Translations under genes and position numbers: made by a program
Shown here: in pieces, positions 29,001-42,700 of the stretch
Layout of the letters: the number at the start of each line of letters is the position of its first letter
Position numbering within the stretch: position 1 is the first letter of the stretch
NCBI GenBank assembly: GCA_963781785.1
Contig: CAWAHD010000005.1
Location: forward strand, 806,001 to 870,000
Source of the DNA: CAWAHD01 sp963781785
Lineage (GTDB): Bacteria > Planctomycetota > Planctomycetia > Isosphaerales > Isosphaeraceae
Reading direction: 5' to 3'
DNA length: 64,000 bases
Notes under the pieces: model-generated
The model's database searches: none
Told to the model about the DNA's origin: nothing
What the model saw: the letters and a program-made list of their open reading frames with translations, nothing else

Positions 29001-30676
29001 TGGGGCAGAACAAGGAGCATTATGCCTACGACGCCGACGGCAACATGACCCGGATGACGCACTTGCCGCGCATCGAATGGGACTTCAAGGACCAGCTCCA
29101 CGCCACGCGCCGGCAAGAGCATCATACAGGACCCGGTGAGACGACGTACTACATTTACGACTCGGCCGGCCAGCGCGTACGCAAGGTGACCGAGCGCGCG
29201 TCCGGGTCGAGAAAACATGAGCGGATCTACCTGGGCGGTTTCGAGCTGTACCGCGAGCTCGATTCCGTGGGCACGACGATCCTGGAGCGCGACACGCTCC
29301 ACATCATGGACGACCGGCATCGCATCGCCCTGGTGGAAACCCGCACGATGGGTGACGACCCGGCCCCCCGAGAGCTCACTCGCTACCAGTTCGCCAACCA
29401 TCTCGACTCGGTGGCGCTGGAGCTGGATCACCATGCGATGATCATTTCCTACCAGGAGTACACCCCCTACGGATGCACGTCGTACCAGGCCGTGCGGCAC
29501 CAGACCGAGACGCCGGCACGATACCGCTACACCGGTCGGGAACGGGATGACGAGAGTGCGTTCTACTATTGCTTGGCGCGATACTACTGCCCTTGGCTAT
29601 GCAGGTGGCTGAGCCCCGACCCGAAGGGAATCGCCGGCGGCATCAACCTCTACGGATACGCCAGCGACAGCCCGATCGTCCTGCGCGATCCCAACGGCCG
29701 CGATCCCCAGGAGCCCGAGAAGAAAGACAACCCGCCAGCCGTTAAAGGCGACAAGAAAGAAACGCTCCAACATCAGCTCGACCAGACCAAGGAGCCGGAG
29801 CCCAAGAAAGAGAAGAAGAAGCCGCAGCCCCCCGTCCAGAACTCGGGCCCAACCCAGACGGCCGGACTGCCCAATGACGTGCCCGTGGGCAAGATCACGA
29901 CCGAGCTCAACGCCGGGGCTTTGGTGCAGACGCCCCAAGACCCGAAGGTTGGCCCGACCGTGCAGATCACCGCCATCCAGGCCCACGTCCGGGTGCGGAC
30001 CTCTCCGACGACCGAACAAGGCGTGCTGGTGAACGTTGGCGGCGTCGCGCCCACGGGGGGAAGCAGCGTCGCCCAAGCCCATCCCGGAAGCAGCTACAAC
30101 ACCGGCGCCATCCAGTACACGGTGCACACCGGAGACCCGGTCGATCCCAACGACGAAAAACGCCAGGCCTCCAGCGGCAACTTTTACACCGCGGGCGTCC
30201 AGTTCAACAATCCGGGCCCCGACACAAAGGTCAACCTGCTCGCCTCGTACGTCCACGCCCGCTCGTATACGTGGGGAGGCGGCGATAAAGGAGTGGATTT
30301 CAACGTGGGCTCAGCCGTGCAGCCCGTCGGGCAGCTATACAACCGCTCGGTCGGTCTCCTCGCCAGCCCGACCGCCGCTGCCAACGTGTATTTCCCCGGA
30401 CCAGGGGATACTCAGGTGAATATTGAGGGATATGCTGGCGCCAATATCGGCGTTGCGGGCCCGACGGGCACTCGCGAGTCGGGCGACCCCAGCGTCCCGG
30501 TATCGCTGCGGCTGGGAGGCGGAGTCGGTATCCAGGCGCAGGTCGGAGAGAAAAAGGATTACACGGTGGGATTCGAAGTACTCGTCAACGCCGAGCCCAA
30601 GGCGAATATTGAAGGCCCGCCGGGCACCCCGTCTCCGATCAGCGTGGGAGCCGTGTTCTCGGTGGCAGCCTATTAG
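23046..30676 (+). CDS. TcB-TcC fusion: SpvB/TcdB plus RHS-core Tc toxin component, one frameshift
   Basis: The restored length is about 2,540 residues. It starts with an SpvB domain (LPKGGGAVRGIGEKFTTNPV, GPQLSLSYDSGTGNGPFGMG), then FG-GAP/VCBS-like propeller repeats (FVDVTGDGLADVLITQND, LADLSGDGLSDLVRIRNG, LADTDGSGTTDIVYLG). The TcdB middle domains follow (VVEYGFSTEFYLADKAAGTP, HHGYYDGPEREFRGFGRVDQ, RRFVDPFDHATTVAFDAHDL), then RHS/YD repeats and an RHS-associated core (RYRYTGRERDDESAFYYCLA, RWLSPDPKG, NLYGYASDSPIVLRDPNG). A Lys/Pro/Glu-rich linker leads to about 270 residues of unknown beta-rich sequence. In Tc toxins TcB and TcC form a hollow cocoon that holds the cleaved C-terminal effector; here both are one gene. 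A one-base loss near 26770 splits the frame. The start has gaggg just upstream. The TcA-like partner follows after 79 bp. Confidence 0.88.
29690..30676 (+). other. variable C-terminal domain of the RHS protein (candidate cargo)
   Basis: After the RHS-core DPNG motif, about 325 residues remain. First comes a charged linker of about 60 residues (EKKDNPP, EPEPKKEKKKPQPP), then about 265 residues rich in Gly, Val, Asn and Thr with alternating hydrophobic strands (VQITAIQAHVRVRTSPTT, YTAGVQFNNPG, KVNLLASYVHARSYTWGGG, VSLRLGGGVGIQAQVGEK), like an outer-membrane beta-barrel or beta-sandwich. No known toxin fold (ADP-ribosyltransferase, nuclease, deaminase, glycosyltransferase) is evident. It holds the position of the effector in Tc toxins. 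Confidence 0.6.
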
Positions 30677-30755
30677 CCCGGAGCCCTGCCACGCCCGTCC
30701 AGGAAACGAGAAGACGTCAACTCATTGACACAAACCAACGACAGGACAACCAAGA

Positions 30756-33700
30756 ATGGCCAGCACCACGTCCCCCGGCTACATCGTGATCCGCTTGGTC
30801 CCCACGGCGGCGGTCGACGGGCCCACATTTGCAACCTACCTGGATGGCCTGGAGCTCCAGATCTTTGCGGCAGACACTCCAGCCGGCCAGCCACTGGAGC
30901 CCTTGAGTGACGTCGTCTACTTTTCTCCGCTGGTCGTCTATCAATTTCCCGAGTTCGGCACAGGCGTGAACCCGTTCGCCACGGTGTCGGTGCCGACAAC
31001 GTCGCCAACGGAGTTCGTCAGCTCAAAGAATTACGGCAAGTCGCTCACGTTCAACTCCACGGACGGAATCTCGGCCGGCTCGTATCTCTTCAGCGCCGAT
31101 CCCAACAGCCCATTTTATAACATCAGTCCGCCTTTGCAGGTTGTTGACGTAGAGGAGACGTTGGTCACGTTCAATGCCGTGCTGCCGAATTACGCTCCGA
31201 ACGGATCGATCGCGTCCTTCATCGACCAGTTGTCTGTGAACAACCCGTGGGACACGACCGCGACCGGGCCCTCGTTCACGCTCAAACCCACCGGTCCAGC
31301 GACGGCTCTGGGCCAGCCAGGTGCAACCGGGTCGAGCGCGCTATTGGTCATTCCCTTCGCATCGACGACCGGCGTCGCGGTCGGAATGGCGGTCAGCTCT
31401 TCCGACAGCTCCGTCGCCGCCGGCACGACCGTCGCTCTAGTGAGCAGCAACCCCCCGACAGTCACGCTCTCGGCCCCGCTGTCATCCCAGATCACGCCCG
31501 GTACCACCACCCTCACCTTCGCGCTCAACCCGCCGTTCGTCTCGTTCTCACTGACGCCGCTTTCGAGCGCGTTAGTCAGTGAGCTCGTCTTCAATTCCAC
31601 GAGCGGCATCGCCGTCAATATGACGGTCACCTCCAACGACGCGTCGGTCGCCTCGGGTACGACCGTTGCCGGCGTGAATGATATCACGGCGACGGTCACG
31701 CTCTCCCTGCCGCTCCATCAGCCGACCACGAATTCCACCAAGATCACCTTCAACACAAGCCCTCCGTCCACGCCGATCGTGCTTACTCCGAGCTCGAGTG
31801 CAACCAACAGCCAACTGATCTTCAGCTCACCATCCGGGGCCAACGGGGTCGCCTACGGGATGACGGTAACCTGCAGCGGCCAACCGGGCCTCATTCCCAC
31901 CGGGACCACCGTAGCCGAAGCCACTCCGACCACGGTAACCCTCTCTCAGCAACTGACCGGTCCGCTCGCCGCTCCCCCTCAACCGGTCACATTTACCTTT
32001 CCCTTGACCTCGGGGATCGTCCAGCACGTTGAGGAAATCACCTGGATCAATTTCACTCCCTTCTCGGGCATCACGAGCGGATTTGTGTTCGCGCCCATGG
32101 CCGTGGCCACGGCCGTCATCCCCTTGAACCCGCTCATCGCCCCGGCAGTCACGGCTCAGAATTTCATCAATATCTCGGTCATCGCGACTCGTAATGGCGT
32201 CAATATCCCCATTGACCAGATCTTTTACAACGTCCTCGTGAATACCGACGCGCTGCCGGCGATAGACCAGTATCAGTTGATTCCAACGACAGACACCGCC
32301 CTTTATCTCTCTCTCCCTCCCCCGCCCGGGACCTCGCCGATCTCACTCGCGATCCCGAGCGATGGCTCGGCACCGCCGTTTGATGTGCTCCTGCAGGCGC
32401 TGCAGAACGCGCTCATCCACGACCCCATACTCGGGCCGGTCACAGGCACGACAAGCCTGCCGGCGGTTGCGTCACTCATATCATCGCTGACAACCGCCCA
32501 GTGCACGCAGCTTGCCTACGACGTCGTTTGGAGCTACCAGACCGCCTTGCCCCTGCCGCCTGACCCGCTCGAGCTTCTTTATACCAATCCGTATTTCACC
32601 GAGACTGCCACATCGAGCGGCGTCGCACCGGCCGCGAACACCAACGACGAACAGGATCGAATCAAGTTCGAGGGGACCCTGAACAGCTTCTACTCGACCA
32701 ACAACGCAACGGCCGAGCGGCTCGCCAAGTTCGTCGCCGCGGTGGCGGCGGCGATCTACTGCGAAGAGCTGACGCTGGCTGCCACGTCCGCAATTCTGGA
32801 ATTCCCGGTCGACCCGACGGCGAGCTTTGTGGGCGCGGTTGAGAGCGAGGTCCTGCTCCAGGGGCTCGGCAACACGGCCGCTGGAACGAGCAATATCACC
32901 CAGGGGTTCGGCGTGCCGGCCGCGTTTTTCTACGCACTCGGCGCGAAGATGGATAAGACCACCACCGCCGCCCAGCGTTACCAGATGGCGACGGGTGATG
33001 CGATCGAGCGGCTCCTTCAGGAGCTTTCTGCCGCCGAAGACAGCGGTGCGATCAATGTGTCCGAGCCCTTTGTGACGATTTCACCTCCTGCGCCGCCGGC
33101 GCCCCCGCTGGCCATCTCATCCTTCCAGGCCGCTCGGAGATTGGTCGCCCTCGGTGTCTCGGCCGCATCGAGCAGCCCGCCGGTCACCGTGATCGCGAAT
33201 AGCCCTCTCGCAGCGCTCGTGACCGATTGGCTCGGCGCCACCTCCCCCGCCTCGCTCCCCCCCCCAAACCCGCAGCCGAGCTATCAGCTTCAAGACTTCG
33301 CCATCTGGACGCAGCAGCTCGCCAGCACCGACGCCCAAGGCTACCTGGAGGTCGTCCTGGCCGCGCTCACTCAGGGCTACGTGATTGCGCCGTTCACGGC
33401 AAAGACGTCGGCGGCCACGACGTCGGGTCCAATATTGACCTTCAGCTCGACCGGGGGGATCGGCGTCGGCCCCGGAATGTCGGTCAGCGGGACAAATATT
33501 CCCAGCAGTGCTTCCGTGCAGACGGTGACGACGACGACCACGCAGAACGTCACGACCACGACCGTCACGATCAGCGCGTCCGTGACGGGGACCGGCGTAT
33601 CGAGCGGGGCAATCATCACGTTCAATCAGCCGATCGCGCCGATCACGGCAACGACCACACAAGATACAAGTGCCTCGACAGGATCGACGTTGACTCTCGC

Positions 33701-36700
33701 GGCGACAACGGGGATCACCGCCGGCATGTCGGTCAACGGGCTGAACATTCCCAACGGCACGACGGTTGCGGCTGTGACGCCGACGACCGTGACGCTCAGT
33801 ACGATCGTCTCGGGCGAGGTGACCAGCGGTTCGACCATCATCTTCAACGAACCGACCCTCCCGATTCCGGTCACAGTCAGTCAAAATGTCCTGCCCGGAT
33901 CAACGGTCTCCCTTTCCAGCACCTCCGGGCTTGCAAACGGCATGCTGGTGACCGGGCCGAACATCGCCGCCGGCACAACCGTCCAGAGCGTCACGGCAAC
34001 GACCGTCACGATCAACCCTCCTGTCTGGGGCGACGTGCCCAAGGGCACGATCATCACGTTCACCACGCCGGTTCCCCCCAATACCATTCCCAGCACGCTC
34101 GCCCATCAGATCGAACTGTGGTTGCCTTCGACAACCAGCCCGCCCACGCCGAGCCCGACGGTTGCCACGCTCTTGGCAGTGACAAGAGCGCAGTGGACTT
34201 CGTTCTTCACGAATAATCCAAGCTGGCTGCCACCGTTTACTCTGCCGGCCGCTTCGTCATCATCGACCACTCCGGCTTCGGCGAGCGGCTACCTCAGCAC
34301 GCGGATCCGGGCGTTTATCCGAGCTGTCCAGAAGTTCTTCACCGTCTCATCCGTTCCCTCGACGCCTCAACTGCCGGCCCCCGGCTCGCCGCCGACTTTC
34401 GCCGGGCCGCCCAATGACCTGATCAGTCAGGCCATGAGCTCGCTGGGCGCGGGCGTGACCTTTGGCTCGTCGTTGACCAGCGCGCAGATCGCCTCGGCCG
34501 CGCAAAGTGTCTTCTCCACGAATCCGGACCCGGTCGCCCAGGCGTGGCTCCAGCAGGCCCTGACCACGATCAACGAGCTCTGGACCATTGCACAGGTCGT
34601 TCCCGAACCCAGTGGGGCTGCGCAAACGTGGCCTCTCAAGGCGAACTTTACTTTCTCCATCGTGGAGGCGCTGTACGCGCACGGCTTCCGATGTGCCGCG
34701 GACATCACCGATCTGACCGCGGCCGAATTCGCACAAGCGATGACGGGTACCGTCGCATACGACTATGCCAATCCCGCAACCAATTCCAACTCGCTCTACC
34801 TGGCCGCCCAGAGTATTACCAGCGCAACGCCACCCACAGCCCCAGCGCCCGGGCCGTTTGAGCCAGTCAATCCGGACGGGACGCTGGTCAATTGCGTCCC
34901 ACCGCCATGCCTTTCACCCACCGGGCCGGTCGCCTACTTGCAGGACTTGCTCAATCTTTCGGAAGCCGCCACCTGCGCAGACCCAAACCCGGCCACCGGC
35001 ACGACGCTGGGCACCGCCGTTGCTGCCCGCCGCGGGCCGCTCGCCAACCTGCTGGCAAGCTGTGCCAACTGCGAGACGCCGCTCCCCTTGATCGACATCG
35101 TCAACGAATGCCTCGAGTACCTCGGCGCCACCCAGCCGTCACCCGCCGGCTCGACTTCGTCGCCGCCCAGCGGAACCGTTTATAACACGTCGGCCGATCA
35201 ACTCGCCGGCTACATCCTCCGTCGGAGCGGTGATTGCGCAGGACGACCACGCCTGCCTCGACCCCGCCCAGATCTTTAGCGCCCTGCCGGAATTTTCGAC
35301 CCCTGCGACGCCGACCACGGCAAACAACCAGGTGGAACCGGTCGTCTTCAACGATTTGAAAACCGATTTTTCAGCGTGCTGCCTCCCTTACTCGCAGGCG
35401 CTCGATGTTTCGCGCACTTACCTGCGCTATTTCCGGACGAGCCGCTTTGAAGAAATGAGGACATTTCGCAAGTGCATCTCCGAATATGTTCTGGATCCGG
35501 CCAACCCGCCCGCGGGATTTCCATCGGAGCTCTGGCGCTGGCCGGTGCGGATCGAGACGGCGATCGAATACCTGGGAATCACGCCTGAAGAGTACGCAAT
35601 GCTCTTCCAGGGAACCGCGGCGCTCCATTGCGGCAAACCCGTGGATGATGCCCGTCCACAATCAACCGAAGCCCTGCCGCCCTGGGAGCTCTACGGCTAT
35701 CCTTCCTCCGGCGGCGACTCCTCCTGGACCAAGAACGTGGTCATCCTCTCGGAATTTCTCGAGCGGACCTGCCTGTCGTACTGCGAGTTTCTCGAGCTGT
35801 CGAATTCAGGCTTCATCACGATCACCGGCGTCAACAGTGGTTCCCGGACCCGTGATTCCGAGACGCGCAACCCTCCGCCCTTCCCCGACTGTGAGCCTTG
35901 TTGCCTTGCGAACCACACGATTCAATTCCCTCAAGCGCAGGATCCCGCTCAGCCCCTGGGCCAACTGGCGGTCTTCATCCGTCTCTGGCGGAAGCTGAGA
36001 GAGCATTGCGGTGCCGGGTACTCATTCGCGCATCTCGCGGACATCTGCCAGGTCCTGGGCCTGTTCGAGAGCACCGGGGCGATCAACCCTGAGTTCATCC
36101 GGCAGCTCGTCGCTTTCCAGATGCTGCGCGACCACTTCAACCTCCCGCTGGTCGATCCCGGCGATCACATACCTGGAACGACCGGCGCCGATCGCACCCA
36201 CCTCTTGGCACTCTGGGTCGGCACGAGCGCCACCAAGTGGAAATGGGCACTTGGCCGTTTTCTGGAAGCCGTTGTCTCCGAAGCCGGACGGAGCGATGGC
36301 TGCCAGCGCGGCGACCATGAGACCGTCGCGCACTCGGCCGATCACTTGGACGCCCTCTCCCGGCTCGCCGGCTTCAACCCAGAGGTCTCGACGGACACCT
36401 GGAACAACCGGCCGAGCTGCACGCTCCGGTTTGCCGAAGTGCTGGCCAAGATGTCTAGGTCGCCATTCCAGGAGGGCGAGCTGATCTATCTGTTCAATGC
36501 GGAATCTCCCCAGGATTGCGAGGGTCCCTTTTCGCTCCAGGATCCGGACGACGCAGTGACTTATCCGCTCGACTTGCCCGAGAATGACGAGCATTATTCG
36601 CTCTGGAAGCTGCGCGAAGCGCTTCTGTCTGTCGAAATCCCCGAACACGAGGCACGCCACTGGACGTGGCCCCGGATCGTCGCCGATCTCCGCGAGAACT

Positions 36701-39700
36701 TTGGCTACGCACCGCCCAGCGGCACCGATCCGCTTCTCTCGATCGGCCAGCATTTCTTCGCCGACGTGCTGGAAGCGTCCGGCTTTTCGGTCAGTTTGAC
36801 GCAGCGGCAGTATCGCGCGCCCCTCGTCGGCTCAGGAGCGCCCTGGAATACGCCGCCAGGCAGCCCATTTCAATACGACACCAGCGTGAGCCCGGCCGCA
36901 CTGTGGATCCAACTGCCCTTGGCCGATGAGGCCGTCATCGCCAAGCTCAGCCAGATGCCCGCGCTCACTGCGGCGGAACAGGTCGCCGTGCAGGACCTCT
37001 ATTTCGAGCCGCGAGCCGATCTGGCGCTTGTGGCCTTTCTTTTCCCCGACTGGCACAGTGCAGAGAAGCACTTGATCGAAGAATCTGACGAAGCGAAGCG
37101 CTGGGCTTATTTCCAGCACCACTTTGCACTGGCAGATGCGCGGCGCACGGTAATCGTCCTTCACCTGGCGAAACACGTCGCGCACGCGGCAGGCTGCCAG
37201 CACGAAGAGCTGGAAGGAGTTGCAGCGCTTTTGCTCGCCCGCCTGTTCTCCGACGAGAATGCGGCAACGACTCCGTGGGAGTCCAACACCGGTGAGACCC
37301 CCGCGGTCACGTGGTCGCCGCTCCCGTCTGGCGGCGCGATCGCGGCGCTCTTGGGACTGATCGGCACGGGCCTGGTCGGGGAATACTCCATCCCGCAGCC
37401 GCAGCGCCAACCCGGCACCAATCCCACGCCTGGCCAGACCACAACCGCGGGCCAGGTCGTCTGGCGCGATGTGCGCGGCCCGCTCGACGCTTTCGAGCAT
37501 CCGCGCAACGTCGCGAATTGCCCCGTGCCGACCGTGCTGCCGGTGCTCAACCTGTCGCTTCCAACCAGCCAGCTCAGGTTCGTCACCCCCCACAACGGCT
37601 TCGCCGTCAAGAACAGCGATGGCCGGCGATTGGGCGGCGCCCAAGGCTTCCAGGTCTCTTGGTCGGGCGTGCTCCTGGTCGAGCACGAGGGCGAATACGA
37701 GTTCTACGCCGGGGCACCCACGCCGCCAGGCGAGAAGCCCGACTTCGATCGCGCCGAGAAATCTTCCTGGCGCGTGACCTTGAAGCGCGCACAGAAATCA
37801 TGGGTCGTGCTCAGCAATCAATGGCCGGGTGACACCGGCCACGAGCGCAGCGCGCCCCGCCTGCGGGGCGGCGCCTATCAGATCACAATCGAGCTCAACA
37901 AGCCCGCCCCCGATTTTGCGGTCGAATCGCAGGTCCGTCCCCAGCATACCGGCTTCGAAATCAAGTATGCCGGGCCGGACAGCGACGGATGTTTGGTCGC
38001 CCTGCCGATCACGCATCTGTACCGCGACCTCCAGAGTCAGACGCTCGCGGCGGGAATCACGTTCCTTCCCAACAGCACTTACGCCCAAGCGTTCTTGAGC
38101 AGGTTCTACACCAGCACGCTCCGCGACATCCGGCGCACGTATCAACGGGCCTTCAAGGCGATCCTCTTCGCCGGCAGGCTTGGCCTGTCGGCGCAGCCGC
38201 TCGCCGAGGACCACCAGTCCGAGCTCGGCTACATGCTGGCCAACCCGATCAACTTCGCGGGGTATGCAGCCTACCGCACCAGCAGCACCACGTTTGCACC
38301 GCATCTGGCGAACCTTGACTTCAACTTTTTGCCCATCGACGACAACTACCACCCGCCGCAGGCGTCGGCCGACGACCGCACGCAACCGTCTCTCCAGCGG
38401 ACCCAGGCGATGTTCGATTGGTGGGAGCGGCTCTTTGACTACGACCGCGCCCGCAAGGACGTGTATCGCCGCTGCGAGCACCATTTGTGGCTCCTCTTCG
38501 ACGCGGCCTGCGACGAGCAACCGGCCGATCCCGCCCCGCTGTTGCGGCTCATGGGCGCCGACCCCCGGCACTGGAACCTCGATCTGAGCTACTATCAGGA
38601 CCAGAACAGCGCGATTTATTCGGTGACCAGCGCCGATCTCGCCGACGACCGCTGGGTGCTGCGCGTCTGGCATGCCGACCGGTGGCTGGGCACGGTGTCG
38701 AACCGGTTTCACCCGAAAGACATCAAGAAGGCGAGCCCCGCCCTGTGGGCCTCGGCGGATCCGAGTGCTCTGGTATCGGGACAGTCGGTGACGGGCAATG
38801 CAAATCTTTCCGTATTTCTCTGTGATGGCTGCCTCGAAAACGGTGCACCTCGCCGCTACGCGGACCTGAAGCGGCAGAGCGACGGCTTGCGCGAGCGCGG
38901 CCGTAATGCATTACTCACGTACCTGTGCCGGATGAATCGAGTGCTCCTCCCCTGGGGCACGGCACAGTATGCCAGGGACCCGCGCGAGCTCAGCGGTCTT
39001 CTCTTGCTCGACGTTCAGGCCGGCGTTTGCGAAAAGGCGAGCCGCATCGACGAGGCGATCACGGCGGTGCAGACGTTCGTCCGCCGCAGCCGGCTGGGAC
39101 TGGAGCCGGGCTGGAAAGCCAGTGGCGAGTTCGCACGATTGTGGGACGGCCGCTACCAGACCTATCGCACCTGGGAAGAATGCAAGCGCCGGGACCTCTA
39201 CAAGGAAAACTGGATCGAGTGGATCGAGCTCGGCAAGGCGCGGCGCGTCGAGGCCTTTCGCTTCCTCGAGTCGCAGCTTCGCCGGAGGGCGCTGACCGTC
39301 GCGGCCCCCGGCGGACTCGATTGGTGGCCCGACGCGGTCGAGCCGAGGGACCATGCGCTCACGCTGTTAGAGCGGCGCATTCCATCCGAGATTCAACCTT
39401 TGACCGTGCCGCCCGCCCCCGCGCTGACCCGTGAGGGCCTGGGCACGCTCGGCAAGCCCGAGAGCGCCGGGCAGCCCACATGGCTGGCCGCGGTGCCGCA
39501 GATCGCCGCCGCTTCACCCAGTCCCACACCGACGCCCACTCCCACTCCCACTCCCACACCAACGCCGACGCCCACTCCCACGCCGACTCCAGACCTCAGG
39601 GCTATAGAAACCCCGGCGATCACTCCCAAGGTAACGCACCCGCTGGTGCAGGCCGCGGCGACCGGCTGCGCGCAGCCGCTGCCCCTCTGGATCGAATCGG

Positions 39701-42700
39701 CCATGAAGCTGGGCAAACGGTTCCTCCGGGTCGCCGCGGCGGGGTTCCCCGAGGCCGCGCTCGGCTTTGTGCCGCGCAAACATGGTCCCACCGGCACCGG
39801 CTGCTGCCGCGAATGCGGCTGTGACCATCCGCCGCTCGTGGATGAGTACTACTTCTGGCTCATCGATACGGTCAATTACGATCCCCAGGATGATACCCAG
39901 GACAGCTTCCAATCGACCTACCAGTTTGGATATCAGGATTCCTACTACGATCCGGTCCAGCAGCAGGCGACTCCCTGGGACGACGATACGCAGGTGCCGG
40001 AATTGCTGGCGAAATGGCAGCCGACACCGGCTGTTCGCCTCGCTTGGTGCCGCTACCATAACGGCCAATTCAAAGAGCCCCGGAGTTCCGACGAATGCGT
40101 CGAAATCGACAATCCCGCCGATATCGTGCTCCTGGGAAGGGTCGGCGATTCGCTCTACTTCAGTGTGAGCGGTGCGGCGCCGGATACGTCCGCGGGCGAT
40201 ACGGCAGATGCCTCCTCCCCGGGCTTTCGATACGATCTGCCGTCGGACCATGCCGTGGCGATACCCTTGGTCGTTCCACAACCGCCGTCGCCAACAACTC
40301 CGTCCCCGACGCCAACCTCTCCCTATCCGGGCCAACTGCCCTCCTATCCTTATTTCGTCTACGATGATCCGGGCGCGCGTCTCTTCCCGGGATCCTGGTA
40401 TTCGCCCGCGCTGGCCATTGCGAGCGCGCTGCGAACACACTGTTCTTTTGAGCCCGCGCTCGCATGGTACCGTTGCGTCTTCGACCCGTTGAACCAGGAT
40501 TGCGCGTGGGTTCACTGCCCGACGCAGGCCCCGACTCCGACACCCATTGGGGCGCCGGCACCACCTGCGCCGCAACAGCCTCCGCCGACTCCAACGTCGC
40601 CGCCACCGTCGCCGCCCACCACTCCAACAGTGGCGACCCAAGTCCCTCAGGCGCCGAGCCCGGCCGCCGAAACCGCGAGCCCGGCTGCGCCCAAGGACGT
40701 GGTGATTCCGCGCGAACCATCCGGCGGCGCCTGTTGCGACAGTACCGACGTGTCACCCTCTGTGGCAAAAGACCGCTCGATCGTCTTGTACTTTCTGGAA
40801 ACCCTGCGTGAATATGGCGACGCACTGTTGCGGCGCGATTCGCCGGAAGCCTTCCAGCACGCGCGCTTGCTCTTCGATACGGCCCAGCATGTCCTGGGCA
40901 AACGGCCGTGCACCGTTTTACTTCAGGAATCGGCTGCTCCGCCGCCGATCGGCAGCTTCAAGCCGTGCATTCCCCCGCTCAACCCGCGGCTCCTGGACCT
41001 TTACGACGTCGTCCAGGATCGCCTGGACTTGATCCACCACGACTTGAGCTGGCGCCGGCTGCAGAACGGGCGCCCGCAATGCGACATGCCTTACTTCGGA
41101 GACAACCCCCTGCGCGAGGGTTGGCGCACCACGGTCGAGCCCTGCGCCAGGCAGCCGATTGGTGCCACCCGAATAGCCCTTACCGTTTTGACTTCTTGAT
41201 CCAGAAGGCCAAGGATCTGGCCGGCGGACTGCGCGAGCTGGGCTCGGCCTTGTTGTCGGCGCTCGAAAAGGGCGATGCCGAATGCCTGGCCGCCATCCGC
41301 GCGGGGCACGAGCGGGACGTGCTCGTCCTCGGCCTCTCGATTCGCCAGGACCAGTGGCGCGATGCCGACTGGCAGGTTCAGGCCCTCCAGCAGACCAAGG
41401 ACCTGAGCCAGACGAATTTGCTCTATTATACCAACTTGTATAACAATGGTCTGATAAACGATGAGATCCAGAATCAGAGTCTGACGACGGCGGCGCTCCA
41501 GACGCGCACCGGCGCGAATGTGTCCGAGGTTGTCGGCGAAATCATGAACATCATTCCCGACTTCTTCGTCGGAGCGCTGTCAACCTTTACCCAGGTCCCG
41601 ATCGGCAGCAAGCTGGCCGGTCTCTTCCAGACGATCGCCAAGGTGATGCTGACGATCGCCGACATCCAGGCCACGACGGCCGGGCTGGACATGACGCTCG
41701 CCAACTGGGACCGCCGATCGGACGAATGGTTCCACCAGATGCAGACGCTCCCCATCGAGATTCAGCAGGTGGAGCTCCAGATCCTCGGTGCCCACCGCCG
41801 GCGCGACCAGGCGCTCCAGGAGCTCAACAACCAAAAGCGGCAGATCGAGCAAGCAACGGAGGTGCAAAACTTCCTGAGCAACAAGTTCACCACCCAGGAC
41901 TTGTATCTCTGGATGCAGAAGGAGACCACCGCGCTGTACTTCAAGATGTATGAGCTGGCGCTGTACGCAGCGCGCCAGGCCCAGCGGGCGTTCAACTTCG
42001 AGCGCGGCCATACCACCCTTCGGTTCATTCCCGAGGAGATCTGGGACAACCTGCGCGATGGACTTTTGGCTGGCGAACGCCTCGAACTCGCCGTCCGCCG
42101 CATGGAACACGCTTATTGCGATCAAAATCGGCGCGAGTACGAGCTCACCAAGCATTTCTCGCTGCGCCTCCACTTCCCCATGGCCTACCTGCGGCTGAGG
42201 ATGACGGGATATTGCGAGATCCAGATCCCCGAATGGATGTTCGATCTCGACTTCCCGGGCCAGTACATGCGGCGCATCAAGAACGTGACCCTGACCATCC
42301 CCTGCGTGACCGGGCCATACACGGGCGTCCATTGTCGCCTGACTTTGCTGAGCAGCACGACGCGCATCGATCCGCGGCTGTCTCCTCCGGCGGCGCATTG
42401 TTGCTGCGACGGTCGTAAGCGCAGTGATTACGAGTTCTGCCCCGATGATCCCCGGATCGTCAAGCAGTATGCGGCGCGGGAAGCCATCGCGACATCGAGC
42501 GGACAGAGTGACTCGGGGTTGTTCGAGCTCAATTTCCGCGACGAACGTTACTTACCATTCGAGTTCCTGGGTGCCGTGAGCCACTGGCGCATCGAGCTGC
42601 CGCCCGAGAACAACTATTTTGACCTGGATACCTTGAGCGACCTGATCCTGAACCTCAACTACACCGCCCGCGACGGGGGTGAAATGCTCCGGAAGGTCGC

